From: a virus | Strand: one strand, 5' to 3' | Virus record (IMG/VR): IMGVR_UViG_3300046690_000348 | Coordinates: 1 to 64,000 of that record | DNA length: 64,000 nt | Part shown: in pieces, positions 27,437 to 36,556 of the stretch | Position numbering within the stretch: the stretch's first letter is position 1 | Layout of the letters: each line of letters opens with the position of its first letter | Position numbers and translations under genes: made by a program | Notes under the pieces: generated by a model | Database searches by the model: none | What the model was told of the DNA's origin: nothing | Seen by the model: the letters and a program-made list of their open reading frames with translations, nothing else

Positions 27437-28006
27437 TCAGGTCTCTGAGGTTGGTTCCGCCTCGGATGAGGAGTCGGGTCCAGAGTCCTCGGTCGAGGAT
27501 GAGTCGACAGGCACAGGCGGCGACGTAGGGTCCACGTTCGCTACCGCCTCCACCCGATCGGCGGTCTTGGTGATCACGACGTTCTGCAAGTAGTTGACGA
27601 GTTCTCGGATCTCGTTCGGGTGGCCCTGTTCCAACAACGGTCGCATCATGGTGCGCTCGTCGTCCACGATCAGCATGAGCGCCGACTCGACCTGCTGGGT
27701 GAACCGGACGCGTTCGGCGTCGGGGTCACCGCGGGTGATCTCCTCGGCCTTGGTTGGCGTGTCCGGGTCCTCGGGGTCGAGGGCGTCGATCGCTATCTGC
27801 ATCTTGCGGGCCTCGGTGCGCAACTCGCGGATGAGCATCGACCGGGCTGCTTGGAACTCCAAGATGTCCTCGAAGTTGATGCCGACCTTGGGGTGGAACG
27901 TGACCGTGCCCAGTTGCTTCGTGATGGGGTCGACGTACCCCCACTCGATGGGAGCGCCGAGGAGACGAACGCCGAATCGTTGAACCGGATTGGTCGGGGT
28001 GTCCAT
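27437..28006 (-). CDS. Tail assembly chaperone-like protein (189 aa)
   Basis: MDTPTNPVQRFGVRLLGAPI, then IEWGYVDPITKQLGTVTFHP, HPKVGINFEDILEFQAARSM and ESALMLIVDDERTMMRPLLE. Helical with a beta N-terminus, then a low-complexity acidic Ser/Pro tail. Length and position next to gp10-like, terminator-like and tail genes fit a phage chaperone G protein. TAAGGT lies nine bases before the ATG. Assignment by context and the second frame, not by a distinctive motif. Confidence 0.5.
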   Translation of the reverse strand: MDTPTNPVQRFGVRLLGAPIEWGYVDPITKQLGTVTFHPKVGINFEDILEFQAARSMLIRELRTEARKMQIAIDALDPEDPDTPTKAEEITRGDPDAERVRFTQQVESALMLIVDDERTMMRPLLEQGHPNEIRELVNYLQNVVITKTADRVEAVANVDPTSPPVPVDSSSTEDSGPDSSSEAEPTSET

Positions 28007-28015
28007 AGTCCCGAC

Positions 28016-28021
28016 ACCTTA
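28016..28021 (-). promoter_or_regulatory. Weak candidate leaderless promoter (TAAGGT-N9-ATG)
   Basis: TAAGGT at 28016-28021, nine bases before ATG 28006. Spacing is longer than at the other sites, so confidence is lower. Confidence 0.35.
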
Positions 28022-28043
28022 CACGTCCAGAGTTACGTCGTTG

Positions 28044-28439
28044 TCATCTGGTCTTGATCCAGCGGGCGTCGCGGAAACCCAACCGCACGAGACTGCGGTA
28101 CAGCCACGGGTTGGCGCGCTGCCCGGCGTGGATCCGCATCACGACCCGGGCGTTCAACCGCTTGACGGTCTGCGGTCCCGCTGTCGCTTTGGCGCGTTCG
28201 CCGGTGCCCTCGTGAACGTAGAAGTCGTAGCCAGTCGGCGCCACCCACCGGCCGACCCACGCCTTGCGATCACGAAACACCTTCATCCGACGATGGCGTG
28301 ACCGCAGCAGGCCGGTGTCGACCGGCACCTCACTGCGGAACGTCGCCTGCACGATCGGGTCGATCTCATCGAAGTACTGGATCGCGATCTCGTTGTAGAA
28401 CGCGTCGAGTTCAGCCAGGTTGGTCGTGACTGTCGCCAT
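28044..28439 (-). CDS. HK97 gp10-like head-tail connector
   Basis: 131 residues. FYNEIAIQYFDEIDPIVQAT helix, then SEVPVDTGLLRSRHRRMKVF (the V-P-V-D-T-G-x-L-R-x-S signature of HK97 gp10 proteins), YDFYVHEGTGERAKATAGPQ and a C-terminal FRDARWIKTR. These proteins sit at the neck and help join head to tail. GAGGAAGTCG before the ATG gives a ribosome site; the gene overlaps the previous one by 29 bases. Confidence 0.8.
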   Translation of the reverse strand: MATVTTNLAELDAFYNEIAIQYFDEIDPIVQATFRSEVPVDTGLLRSRHRRMKVFRDRKAWVGRWVAPTGYDFYVHEGTGERAKATAGPQTVKRLNARVVMRIHAGQRANPWLYRSLVRLGFRDARWIKTR

Positions 28440-28584
28440 CGACTTCCTCGATCTCGCATTCGATGGCGAACCCGGCCTCGATGAACTCATCGAGGGCGTC
28501 GTCGGACATGCCGAGCCGCTCCCGGGAAACGATCGTCCCGCGTGGTTGCGTGAGTAGGTTCGAGCGGATCTGGACGTAGCGCAT
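28411..28584 (-). CDS. Hypothetical connector-region protein (57 aa)
   Basis: MRYVQIRSNLLTQPRGTIVS, ERLGMSDDALDEFIEAGFAI, ending EVDGDSHDQPG. TGATG overlap with the 28584 gene upstream. Small alpha/beta. Located among head-tail genes, so perhaps a neck component. Confidence 0.6.
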   Translation of the reverse strand: MRYVQIRSNLLTQPRGTIVSRERLGMSDDALDEFIEAGFAIECEIEEVDGDSHDQPG

Positions 28585-29153
28585 CACGGTGGGGCGACTC
28601 CCATGTCGGCTGGTGGGATGCTCAACGATTGGGCACCGGCCTCGACCGGGGTCGGCAGGCAGTTGATGAGATCACATTCGAGTCGCATCGTCCACCCGGA
28701 GCATTGACCCTCGGGGATGGAGTCGTTGCGGTCGAGGAACCGCAGGCGTTGCTGGGTTGGTGTGCCGCACGCCCAGAGTCGTTGGAAGGCATCCCACCAT
28801 GACATGACGATCGACATTCCGGCGGCGGTCAAGTCTGGTGTCGGCGTCGCCTGCTTGCCGAGGTTCGACGGGAAGCACTCGCGGTAGTTGACGACGATCT
28901 CTTGCACGAGCGGATGAGCGCACCTGCCGGTCATAATCATCGCGGCAACGTCGGCGTCCTTCGGTGTGGTCTGGCCGGTTTCGACGCGCAGCACCCCGTG
29001 AGCGCAGTCGCCGGTGCAACCGGATGCGCAGCACGGGATGGTCTCGCCGGATCCGAGCGAACCAGTGTGAACCACGACATTCGACGGCATCGCCAGACAC
29101 GCGACCACCGCGTTGATCGCGGTGATCGGATCGGGGTAGCCAACGCTCGCCAT
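28584..29153 (-). CDS. Cysteine-rich neck/tail-terminator-like protein (189 aa)
   Basis: Cysteines in IPCCASGCTGDCAHGVLRV, GRCAHPLVQEIVVNYRECFP and WACGTPTQQRLRF through CSGWTMRLECDLINCLPTPV. The order (short N-terminal helix, cysteine-containing strand, helix with WWDAFQRL, final W-T-M-R-L strand) is the layout of an actinophage neck-region family found between the adaptor and major tail genes. TAAGGT precedes the start by six bases. Precise role (terminator versus connector) is uncertain. Confidence 0.55.
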   Translation of the reverse strand: MASVGYPDPITAINAVVACLAMPSNVVVHTGSLGSGETIPCCASGCTGDCAHGVLRVETGQTTPKDADVAAMIMTGRCAHPLVQEIVVNYRECFPSNLGKQATPTPDLTAAGMSIVMSWWDAFQRLWACGTPTQQRLRFLDRNDSIPEGQCSGWTMRLECDLINCLPTPVEAGAQSLSIPPADMGVAPP

Positions 29154-29159
29154 GCCCGA

Positions 29160-29165
29160 ACCTTA
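29160..29165 (-). promoter_or_regulatory. Candidate leaderless promoter (TAAGGT-N6-ATG)
   Basis: TAAGGT at 29160-29165, six bases before ATG 29153; identical hexamer to those at 24503 and 28016. Confidence 0.5.
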
Positions 29166-29175
29166 GAGGTTCGGC

Positions 29176-29871
29176 TCAGGTGATCGTGGTGAGCACGCAG
29201 GAGTCGTGCGTGTCTGCTGCCGGGCAGGTGATGACTGCCGACGTCGACCAGGCACGCCCGGTCTGGATGTCGTTGAACTTTGGTGCCCAGTGCGACAGCC
29301 ACGGCGGGAGAGTGGCCGACGTGTAGTTGTCGAACAGGTTGCCGTTCAGCAACGCCTGGCCGGTCATCACGAGCGCCGGGACGTCGGTGCCGTTGTAGGT
29401 CTCGTCGCCCGAGCGGACCCACTGGACGATCGCCGGGATGATCTGAGCGAAGCACGGCACGGTGCCGCCGGTGCAGGCATCGGCCGACGACTCGTAGATG
29501 ATCTCCAACGCCACCTTCGGGTTGCCGGTGATGTTGGAGTCCTCCCATCCGGTGATGGTGGAGCCGTTCATGTCGAGCCGCTTGTAGCCGGTGATCGACT
29601 CGAACACGGGGTGGATGCCGCAGAACGTGAGCGCCGTCGAGAAGCCTCGGTCGGTCGGCGTCGGGAACGGCTGCGTGCAGGTGCCCCCGTTCACCTTCTT
29701 CGTCACGGTCTGCTGCGGGACGTCCACGTTGCGGGTGAACGCAACGCTCTGCAAGGTGTCAGCGAGACCCTTGATCACCGTTCCCGTTGCGGGGGTGGCG
29801 GCGATACGGCCGCAGTCGTCCAGCGCAATCGCGGTGACACGGCGGATGTACTGGCGATCGAAACACGTCAT
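29176..29871 (-). CDS. Probable major tail protein (231 aa)
   Basis: MTCFDRQYIRRVTAIALDDC beta start, then TLQSVAFTRNVDVPQQTVTK, STALTFCGIHPVFESITGYK, RLDMNGSTITGWEDSNITGN, NPKVALEIIYESSADACTGG and the domain SWAPKFND-like WLSHWAPKFNDIQTGRAWST. This order (G-Y-K, D-x-x-G, A-L-E-I/L, W-x-x-x-x) is typical of actinophage major tail tube proteins. Ribosome site GAGGAGCAACGCC. Position next to gp10 and tape measure supports it. Confidence 0.65.
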   Translation of the reverse strand: MTCFDRQYIRRVTAIALDDCGRIAATPATGTVIKGLADTLQSVAFTRNVDVPQQTVTKKVNGGTCTQPFPTPTDRGFSTALTFCGIHPVFESITGYKRLDMNGSTITGWEDSNITGNPKVALEIIYESSADACTGGTVPCFAQIIPAIVQWVRSGDETYNGTDVPALVMTGQALLNGNLFDNYTSATLPPWLSHWAPKFNDIQTGRAWSTSAVITCPAADTHDSCVLTTIT

Positions 29872-29981
29872 GGCGTTGCTCCTCGGCTACATGCGGGTAG
29901 TACCACGCCGATCATGTTTGCACGTGAGCGAGGGCAAACCGCGGATTGTCTCATACCGCGGCGACATTCCAGCCGGGACGA

Positions 29982-30773
29982 CTAGAAGTCGTCGGCGCGG
30001 AGCATCCCGGCGCGGCGAGCCAACCCACTCGGGTTGACCTGCTTGATCCACGAGTCGACCACGTACAGGCCGGTCAATCCTTGGGACAGGAAGTCCATCG
30101 GATCCACGAAGCCGATGGTGACACCCTGGCGCGACACGGTTTGGACTCGTTGGGGGAGTTCGCATTCGTTGCCCGACAGGGACTTGGCGATCTCGCAGGC
30201 GTAGACGCCGGTCGCGATCTGTCCGCCTTCATCAACGGGGCGCCCGTACACGTACTCGACGGACCACGAGCCGACAGCGTCGTCGGCGGCGTCGTCGGCT
30301 TGGCAGCGCGGCCATGCGCCGCCGTCCATGCGGATCAGCCGCCGCCCGGCCAGCCGGTACGCCGAGGGGTCGAGGACGACTCCGTCGATCTTCACTTCGC
30401 GGACGCTGCGGATGCGATGGTTGGGCAGCACGATCTGGGAGACGCGCGCGCAGGCGCAGCGGCGGCTGACACACACACCGCACTGGACCCGCGCCCACGG
30501 CAGGTATGACGCGAAGGGTTCCCCGGCGATGTAGACGTAACGGGGCTGGGGCGGGTTGAACAGTTGGAGGCCGTTGCAGTCCTCCATGCACGGCCGGATG
30601 GTGCGCGCACACAGACCGAACTGCCGCCCGGACGCTGCGTGCAGGACGCCGATCGCCATCTTGTCGGCGGCGACGCCGACCTCGTAGGACACGTTGGCGT
30701 CGCATAGGTCGATGATCGACCATGCGCAGCCAGTAACAGGCTCGACGCCCGAATCGAGGACCTGCCACGTCAT
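29982..30773 (-). CDS. Head-tail adaptor/connector protein (263 aa)
   Basis: Cysteine-rich middle (VQCGVCVSRRCACARVSQIV), then LPNHRIRSVREVKIDGVVLD, DPSAYRLAGRRLIRMDGGAW and WPRCQADDAADDAVGSWSVE. The V-x-I-D-G-V/x-L...Y-R-L and R-x-x-G-x-x-W-P-x-C-Q blocks are characteristic of actinophage adaptors that connect portal and neck. The C-terminal part contains GLYVVDSWIKQVNPSGLARR. TACGGT lies six bases before the ATG. The 110-base gap to the next gene holds no clear feature other than a 6-bp inverted repeat. Confidence 0.7.
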   Translation of the reverse strand: MTWQVLDSGVEPVTGCAWSIIDLCDANVSYEVGVAADKMAIGVLHAASGRQFGLCARTIRPCMEDCNGLQLFNPPQPRYVYIAGEPFASYLPWARVQCGVCVSRRCACARVSQIVLPNHRIRSVREVKIDGVVLDPSAYRLAGRRLIRMDGGAWPRCQADDAADDAVGSWSVEYVYGRPVDEGGQIATGVYACEIAKSLSGNECELPQRVQTVSRQGVTIGFVDPMDFLSQGLTGLYVVDSWIKQVNPSGLARRAGMLRADDF

Positions 30774-30779
30774 GCGGCA

Positions 30780-30785
30780 ACCGTA
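30780..30785 (-). promoter_or_regulatory. Leaderless promoter of the adaptor gene (TACGGT-N6-ATG)
   Basis: TACGGT at 30780-30785 ends six bases before the ATG at 30773. It is one half of a divergent pair in the 65-base gap before the tape measure gene. Confidence 0.55.
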
Positions 30786-30825
30786 CCTCTCGCAGATGAC
30801 ACCGATGTGGTTACGCCGCTGTCAT

Positions 30826-30831
30826 TAGTGT
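30826..30831 (+). promoter_or_regulatory. Leaderless promoter of the tape measure gene (TAGTGT-N7-GTG)
   Basis: TAGTGT at 30826-30831, then GGCAGCC and GTG at 30839. The same arrangement, TACTGT then a seven-base GGCAGC-containing spacer and GTG, occurs at 58907. This decides the GTG at 30839 over the in-frame GTG at 30830. Confidence 0.55.
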
Positions 30832-30838
30832 GGCAGCC

Positions 30839-33800
30839 GTGGCGATCCGTACCGTTGCTCAGGCTGCCGCCGACATCCGGCTGAGCGACACGAAGGCGAA
30901 CGCCGACTTCGAGAAGATCCGTCGCGAACTGATCGCGAAGGCGACCCGCCTCGAACAGGACATGGCGCTCAAGGTGCCGGTCACGATCGACCAGGCCGCT
31001 CTGCGCAATGTCGCCGCCCGCGTGCAGCAGGGGATCCCGGCGATCGTCGTTCCGGTCACCCTCGACCAGACGTCATTGGCGGAGCAACTCGCTGGGCTTG
31101 CCTCGGCTGACGTTCCCGCCGTCGTCGTGCCGGTCATCGCCAACACGGACGAGGCGCTCGGTGACCTCGTCGCTCTCACCGAACTCGGTGGGGCCATCGA
31201 CATCCCAGTCCGCATCACGACCGAGGGTGCGCTCAACAGCCTGACCGGTCTCGGCACCGGGTTCGCTGGGATCACCGTCCCGGTACGGGCCAGCACCCAA
31301 GAGGTGACGCAGGCGATCACGCAGGTGTCGCGATTGGCCGAGGGTCCGTTCACCGTCAAGTTCGTCGGTGACGTCGGTGACGTCAAGAGCAAGATCTCTG
31401 CGGTCGGCTCCGAGTTCCCCGAAGGTGTCAAAGTCCCGATCATCGCTGACAACTCGGAGGCCATCGCCTCGGTGCGAGCGGTCGGCGATTCGGCGCAGCC
31501 GGTCTCGGTGGCGGTGCTCGCCGACGTCTCCACGATCGCCCCGACCGTCGCGAAGGTCGACCTGCCACCGCTTCACGTCCCCGTCACGGCTGCCGACGTT
31601 GGACCCGGGATCGCCAAGAGTCCGGGGCTTGCCCGGATCCGAGCCGAACTCGACAACCTCGAAGCAAACCCGCCGCACATCAACCCGGTTGTTGACACCA
31701 CCCAGGCTGTCAAGCAGATCACGGCGGTCTCTACCCTCGACTACCCGCCAGCGGTCCTGCCGGTCGTCGCTGACACCACCGCTGTCCCCGGGCAGGTAGC
31801 GGCCGTCACCGACAACGCCCAGCCGATCCACGTGCCGGTCGCTGTCGACACCACCGTCGCCGACCAACAGATCCAGACCTTCGGGTCATCGCTCGGTCAG
31901 CAGATCGAGCCAGGGGCGACCCAAGGTGGGCGAGTCGCTGGGCAGGCGTTCGGCCGGGAGTTGCTGTCCACCGCGAACAGGGTCCTGTCGGTCGGCGCGC
32001 TCGCGGTGGGCGGACTGTTGGCGTCGAGCCTTGTTGAGGGCTTCCAACGATTCACCACGATCCAAGACTCGACGGCGTCGCTGACCGTCGCTCTCAACTC
32101 GGCAGCCAAGGCAGGCGCTCTCCTCGGCGATGTTCTCAACGTCGTGCGCGGCACGCCGTTCCGGTTGGACGACTTCGCGCGTGCTGCGACGAACATGGTG
32201 TCGTTCGGCATCGCCGCCCAGAAGGTGCCGCTGTACCTCACGGCCATCGGTGAAGCCGCTGCCACCCGCGGGTCGCAGGCCAACCAGTTCGCCCAGTCGC
32301 TCGCCACGATCTTCGGTCAGGTCCAGGCGATCGGCAAGATCAATGGTGAGGACATCTGGCAGTTCGGCAACGTCGGCGTCGACGCTCTCCGAATCCTGGG
32401 CAACACGGTCGGCAAGACCACCGCCGAGATCCGCAAGATGATCTCCGAGGGGGCCATCCCCGCCGGTTTCGCTCTCGACGCGTTGGCGCAAGGCATCCTC
32501 CACGGCACCGAAGGGGTGAACGGCGCGACCGTCGCGTTCTCGGGCGTCATGGAGAAGCTCGGCGACACCCTGTCGGGTTCGATCGAGAACTTCGGTGCGG
32601 CGAAGGCCCGGTTCGGTGTCGCCATCATCGACCCGATCTCCAAGACCCTTGTCCACGGATTCCAGTCGTTCACGAAGGTCATTGACGACTTCACGGCCCG
32701 CACCAAGACAGCGTTCACGGGTCTTGAACAGTCACCCGTGTTCGAGGCCATCAACGAGTTCTTCACGAACGCCCCATCGCTCATCGAGCCGACGCTCCAT
32801 GCGCTCGAAGATCTCGGACCGGCGCTCGCCCCACTGACCATCGCGTTCGGCGCTCTCGGCCTCGGTGCCTTGTCGGCGGCGCTCGGCCCGCTCGGCGCTC
32901 TCATCCCGGGCGTCACCGGTCTCGGCGGAGCGTTCGCCGTCGCCGCGACCTCGGCGGCGCTTCTGACCCCGGAGATCCGAGACGCGTTGATCCCAGCGTT
33001 GCAAGACCTGGGGGAGATCGGCGGCGAGGTCGGCGGCACCGTCGTGCGTGGCCTCGGCGAGGCCCTCGAAGGTGTCACCCCGGTTGTGGTCCGTGCGTTC
33101 GGTGTGCTGCGAGGTTTGGCGCCAGACATCAGCACGTTCTTCACGACGTCGCTGGGTGCCATCGGTGGTCTCGGCCCCAAGATCACGCCGATCCTCAACG
33201 ACCTCGTCACGTTCGCCGAGCAGGCGCTCCCGGTAGCGTTCCGTGCCGCCGGGCAGGGGGTGGTGGCGCTCACCGGGGTGGTCGACGCCGCTCTGCCGGT
33301 CGTGGACCAGTTGATCAAGGCTGCAACCGATCTCGTGCCCACGTTCAATGCTCTGGTCTCCGCGACCGCTGCCATCGGCACGATCGCGATCCCTGTGCTC
33401 CAAGCCTTCGGTGATGTCATCGGGGAGATCCCGGTCGGTGTCCTGCAAACCCTGCTCGGTGTGTTCCTCGGGTTCAAGGCGATCAGTTTCTTCCAGACGC
33501 AGATCACGGGGATCTCGACATCGTTGGGTGGGTTCCGATCCTCGCTCCGATCGTCGGTATCGGACTTCCAGGAGTTCCGAGCCGCCGGGCAGGGCAGCTT
33601 CACCGCGTTGCGGTCCGAGCTTGCCAACCTGACCAAGTCGGGTTCGGCCGCTCAGAGCTTCGGTCTCGCCGTGAGCGGCGCGTTCTCGGGCATGGCGCTG
33701 GAATCCGAGAACGCTGCAACGCGGATCACGGGGGCGGTCGGCGCGATCGGGTCGGTGTTGGGTGGACTCGCCACGGGCGGCATCCAGGGCGGCGTGATCG

Positions 33801-36556
33801 CCGCTGCCGGTGTGGGCATCGGCCTCATCGCCCAGCATTTCATCGACGCCAAGCGGGAGTCGGACGCGTTCAAGGCATCCGTTGATGAACTCGCCAAGTC
33901 GTTGGAAGGACTCAGCAACCCGGAGACCACCGAAGCACTCGGCAAGAGGCTTCAAGACGACCTCATCAAGGCGCTGGGCGACATCGACATCAAGGACCTC
34001 CCGTTCTTGCAGAACTTCGACCTCGCAGCGATCGTCACGGAACGCCTCAACACCGGCACCGTCAGCATCCAGAACGTCATCGACCAGATCTTCGGTAACC
34101 TCAAGATCAACCCGAGCGCGATCGACGGCCTGTTCGCTCAGGTGACGGCGAACGCCGAACAGTTCGGTGTCGACTTGAAGGACGTCGTAGACGACTTCGA
34201 CGGATCGTTGGAGCGACTGCAAATCCAACGCAACGTCCGGGCATCGACCTTGGGAATCGACCCGGCGGCGCGCGCCGAGAACCAGGCTGCGCTCGACCAA
34301 CTCGACGCCTTCATCGCAACGATCGAGTCGATCCAATCCCAGTTCAAGTCGGCAGGCATCGACGGCGACGCCTTGGCGACGATCATCGAGACCATCACCG
34401 ATAAGACCTCCGGCTTCAACAAGGCCGTCGCCGAACGGGACCTCGCCGGAACATGGAAAACCACTACCGACGCCGTGGATGAAACCGCCGGTGCCGTCAC
34501 GAATGCTGGCGACCAGGCCGCCGACGCGTTGGCGAAGTGGAAGCAGGCGCTCCTCGATGACGGCATCACGATGGAGGAACTGCGCGCCCAGGCCGAGGAC
34601 CTCGGCAACGCGGCGGTCACCTCCGCCGATAAGGCCAGCGCCGCGTTCGAGCGATTCGGGAGCGTGCTTGATTCGATCAAGAGCAAGCTGGATCTGCGTA
34701 TCCAGACGCAGAATCTCGACAAGGACTTCGCCGATCTCAGCAAGTCGTTGACGTCGATCATCAACACCGAGGACCTCAAGAAAGCCGAGGGCATCGGTGA
34801 TGACATCACCGCCGTCGAGAAGCGGATCGCCGAACTCAAAGGCAAGCTGGCCGAGGAGAACGCCCGCGGGGATCTCCTGCGCGTCGACCTGCAACGCCGC
34901 ATCGCCAAGGCCGAGTCGATCGGCGCTGTCAACGCCGCGGCGACGCTGCGCACCCAGTTGGAGGAGACGTTCTTCGGTGCCCGCGACATCCAGTCCGACA
35001 TCGACGCCCAGTTCAACAAGATCGCCGAACTGCGCGGCAAGTTGTCGGAACTGAGCGCCGTCCCTCAAACGTTGCTCCAAAAGTTGACGGCGCAAGCCGC
35101 CGAAGCGAACCTGTCGTTCTTCGATTTCTTGTTGGCGGCGCCGACGCCCGAGGCGCAATCGTTCTTCCAGGATCAGATTGGCGGCTCGGTCAGCGATGCC
35201 TTGTCGCACGCCGCGGATGTCGCCGCGAAGGAAGGCCCGATCCAGGGGGCGCTCGCCGCCGAATCGTTCCTCGCCCCGTTCCGCCAATCACTGATTGATG
35301 GTGGCATCGACGCATCGACGGTCGACAAGTTGATCGCCGAGGTGTGGCCCGCCGACAAGATCAAGCTCAGCAGTGAGGAGGCGGCGCAGGCCGCGGCGGA
35401 TGCGTTCTTCGCCGAGGTCGACTCGATCAACAACGCCCCGCCCGGCACGACGGTCGACCTGCCCGCCAAGATCACCGATCTCGACAAGCAGCAAACCGAG
35501 ATCGAGAACTTCCTCAAGAACCACCCCGACATCAAGCTGCCGATCGGGTTGGACATCACCACGATGGAGAACGATCTCGGTGTCCTGCGCGAGCGCAACG
35601 CCCAGCAGATCATTGATGATCGCCTCGCCGCCGTCAAGGAAGCGGAGAAGGTCCAGTTGCTCGAAGGGTTCGGCGGTCCGGCGGCTGTCGCGCGCGCGTT
35701 CCCGACAGCGCAGGAGTTGGCCGAGGACGCGGTTCAGACGATCAAGGACCAGGTCGACCAACTCAACGCGAGCGATGAGAACGTCATCGACCTCAAGCCG
35801 AAGATCGACAACATCGACAGCGAGATCGCTGACCTGAACACGATCCTTCAAGATCCGAAGAACCATGTCGTGCTCGCCGCCGAGTTCGACCCGGACGCGT
35901 TGAAGGCAGCGTTCGAGGAGGCCGTCCGTAAGGCCACCGCCGAGTCGGCGCTGCCCTCGATCTTCAACGCCAGTCGCCCGGTGGCGCCGCCGCCCCCGCC
36001 ACCTGCCAACAACTTCGGGCAGCCGCCGCCCCCGCCCGGGTTCCATTGGGTGCTTCGCCGCGGCCACCCCGTCCTGGTCCCGCTCGACGTCAACTTCGCT
36101 GACGGCGGCATCCACGGCTTCGTGATCGACGCACCCCACACCGCCCAGATCGCTCACGGCTCCCGAACCTGGGCCGAGCCGGAAACCGGCGGCGAAGCGT
36201 ACCTGCCGCTCGCGAAGGGCAAGCGCAAGTCGGCGCTCGGCGTGTTCATGCAAGTCGCCGACATCTTCGACCTCGACGTCCAACCACGCAGCAAGTCGAA
36301 TCTCCCCGATCCTGGCTTCCCGGAACTGACCCACATGTTCCAAGCCGTTGACGCACGGACCGTTGACACGCAGACTGTTCGCAACGCGGTGATCGACGCC
36401 ATGCACGCCATTCGTCGCCCAGCGACACAGGAGGATTTGGAGCGCAACGTGATCATCGAGCGAATCGAGCAACTCACCATCGGGCCGGGCGAGACACCGC
36501 GCAAGCGGGCGTCGGAGTTCGTGCGTGAGATGCGGCTCCGGGCGGCACGGATATGA
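30839..36556 (+). CDS. Tape measure protein
   Basis: 1,905 residues from GTG 30839 (MAIRTVAQAAADIRL). The N-terminal 300 residues contain about ten degenerate units of roughly 30 residues with a V/I-P-V core (IVVPVTLDQTSLAEQLAGL, VVVPVIANTDEALGDLVAL, DIPVRITTEGALNSLTG). Next come hydrophobic segments around residues 750-830 (GLGALSAALGPLGALIPGVT), further helices and coiled coils (EKRIAELKGKLAEENARG), a Pro-rich stretch, and a C-terminal GTRTWAEPETGGEAYLPL-like end (SRTWAEPETGGEAYLPLAKG). At about 0.15 nm per residue, tail length would be near 290 nm. The 3' end overlaps the next start (ATGA). Confidence 0.92.
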   Translation: MAIRTVAQAAADIRLSDTKANADFEKIRRELIAKATRLEQDMALKVPVTIDQAALRNVAARVQQGIPAIVVPVTLDQTSLAEQLAGLASADVPAVVVPVIANTDEALGDLVALTELGGAIDIPVRITTEGALNSLTGLGTGFAGITVPVRASTQEVTQAITQVSRLAEGPFTVKFVGDVGDVKSKISAVGSEFPEGVKVPIIADNSEAIASVRAVGDSAQPVSVAVLADVSTIAPTVAKVDLPPLHVPVTAADVGPGIAKSPGLARIRAELDNLEANPPHINPVVDTTQAVKQITAVSTLDYPPAVLPVVADTTAVPGQVAAVTDNAQPIHVPVAVDTTVADQQIQTFGSSLGQQIEPGATQGGRVAGQAFGRELLSTANRVLSVGALAVGGLLASSLVEGFQRFTTIQDSTASLTVALNSAAKAGALLGDVLNVVRGTPFRLDDFARAATNMVSFGIAAQKVPLYLTAIGEAAATRGSQANQFAQSLATIFGQVQAIGKINGEDIWQFGNVGVDALRILGNTVGKTTAEIRKMISEGAIPAGFALDALAQGILHGTEGVNGATVAFSGVMEKLGDTLSGSIENFGAAKARFGVAIIDPISKTLVHGFQSFTKVIDDFTARTKTAFTGLEQSPVFEAINEFFTNAPSLIEPTLHALEDLGPALAPLTIAFGALGLGALSAALGPLGALIPGVTGLGGAFAVAATSAALLTPEIRDALIPALQDLGEIGGEVGGTVVRGLGEALEGVTPVVVRAFGVLRGLAPDISTFFTTSLGAIGGLGPKITPILNDLVTFAEQALPVAFRAAGQGVVALTGVVDAALPVVDQLIKAATDLVPTFNALVSATAAIGTIAIPVLQAFGDVIGEIPVGVLQTLLGVFLGFKAISFFQTQITGISTSLGGFRSSLRSSVSDFQEFRAAGQGSFTALRSELANLTKSGSAAQSFGLAVSGAFSGMALESENAATRITGAVGAIGSVLGGLATGGIQGGVIAAAGVGIGLIAQHFIDAKRESDAFKASVDELAKSLEGLSNPETTEALGKRLQDDLIKALGDIDIKDLPFLQNFDLAAIVTERLNTGTVSIQNVIDQIFGNLKINPSAIDGLFAQVTANAEQFGVDLKDVVDDFDGSLERLQIQRNVRASTLGIDPAARAENQAALDQLDAFIATIESIQSQFKSAGIDGDALATIIETITDKTSGFNKAVAERDLAGTWKTTTDAVDETAGAVTNAGDQAADALAKWKQALLDDGITMEELRAQAEDLGNAAVTSADKASAAFERFGSVLDSIKSKLDLRIQTQNLDKDFADLSKSLTSIINTEDLKKAEGIGDDITAVEKRIAELKGKLAEENARGDLLRVDLQRRIAKAESIGAVNAAATLRTQLEETFFGARDIQSDIDAQFNKIAELRGKLSELSAVPQTLLQKLTAQAAEANLSFFDFLLAAPTPEAQSFFQDQIGGSVSDALSHAADVAAKEGPIQGALAAESFLAPFRQSLIDGGIDASTVDKLIAEVWPADKIKLSSEEAAQAAADAFFAEVDSINNAPPGTTVDLPAKITDLDKQQTEIENFLKNHPDIKLPIGLDITTMENDLGVLRERNAQQIIDDRLAAVKEAEKVQLLEGFGGPAAVARAFPTAQELAEDAVQTIKDQVDQLNASDENVIDLKPKIDNIDSEIADLNTILQDPKNHVVLAAEFDPDALKAAFEEAVRKATAESALPSIFNASRPVAPPPPPPANNFGQPPPPPGFHWVLRRGHPVLVPLDVNFADGGIHGFVIDAPHTAQIAHGSRTWAEPETGGEAYLPLAKGKRKSALGVFMQVADIFDLDVQPRSKSNLPDPGFPELTHMFQAVDARTVDTQTVRNAVIDAMHAIRRPATQEDLERNVIIERIEQLTIGPGETPRKRASEFVREMRLRAARI

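Noticed and set aside
32732-35287. 851-codon open frame antisense to the tape measure gene
   Set aside because: High-GC shadow: no ribosome site, Arg/Asp/Glu/Gly-biased composition, fully inside the well-supported tape measure gene.
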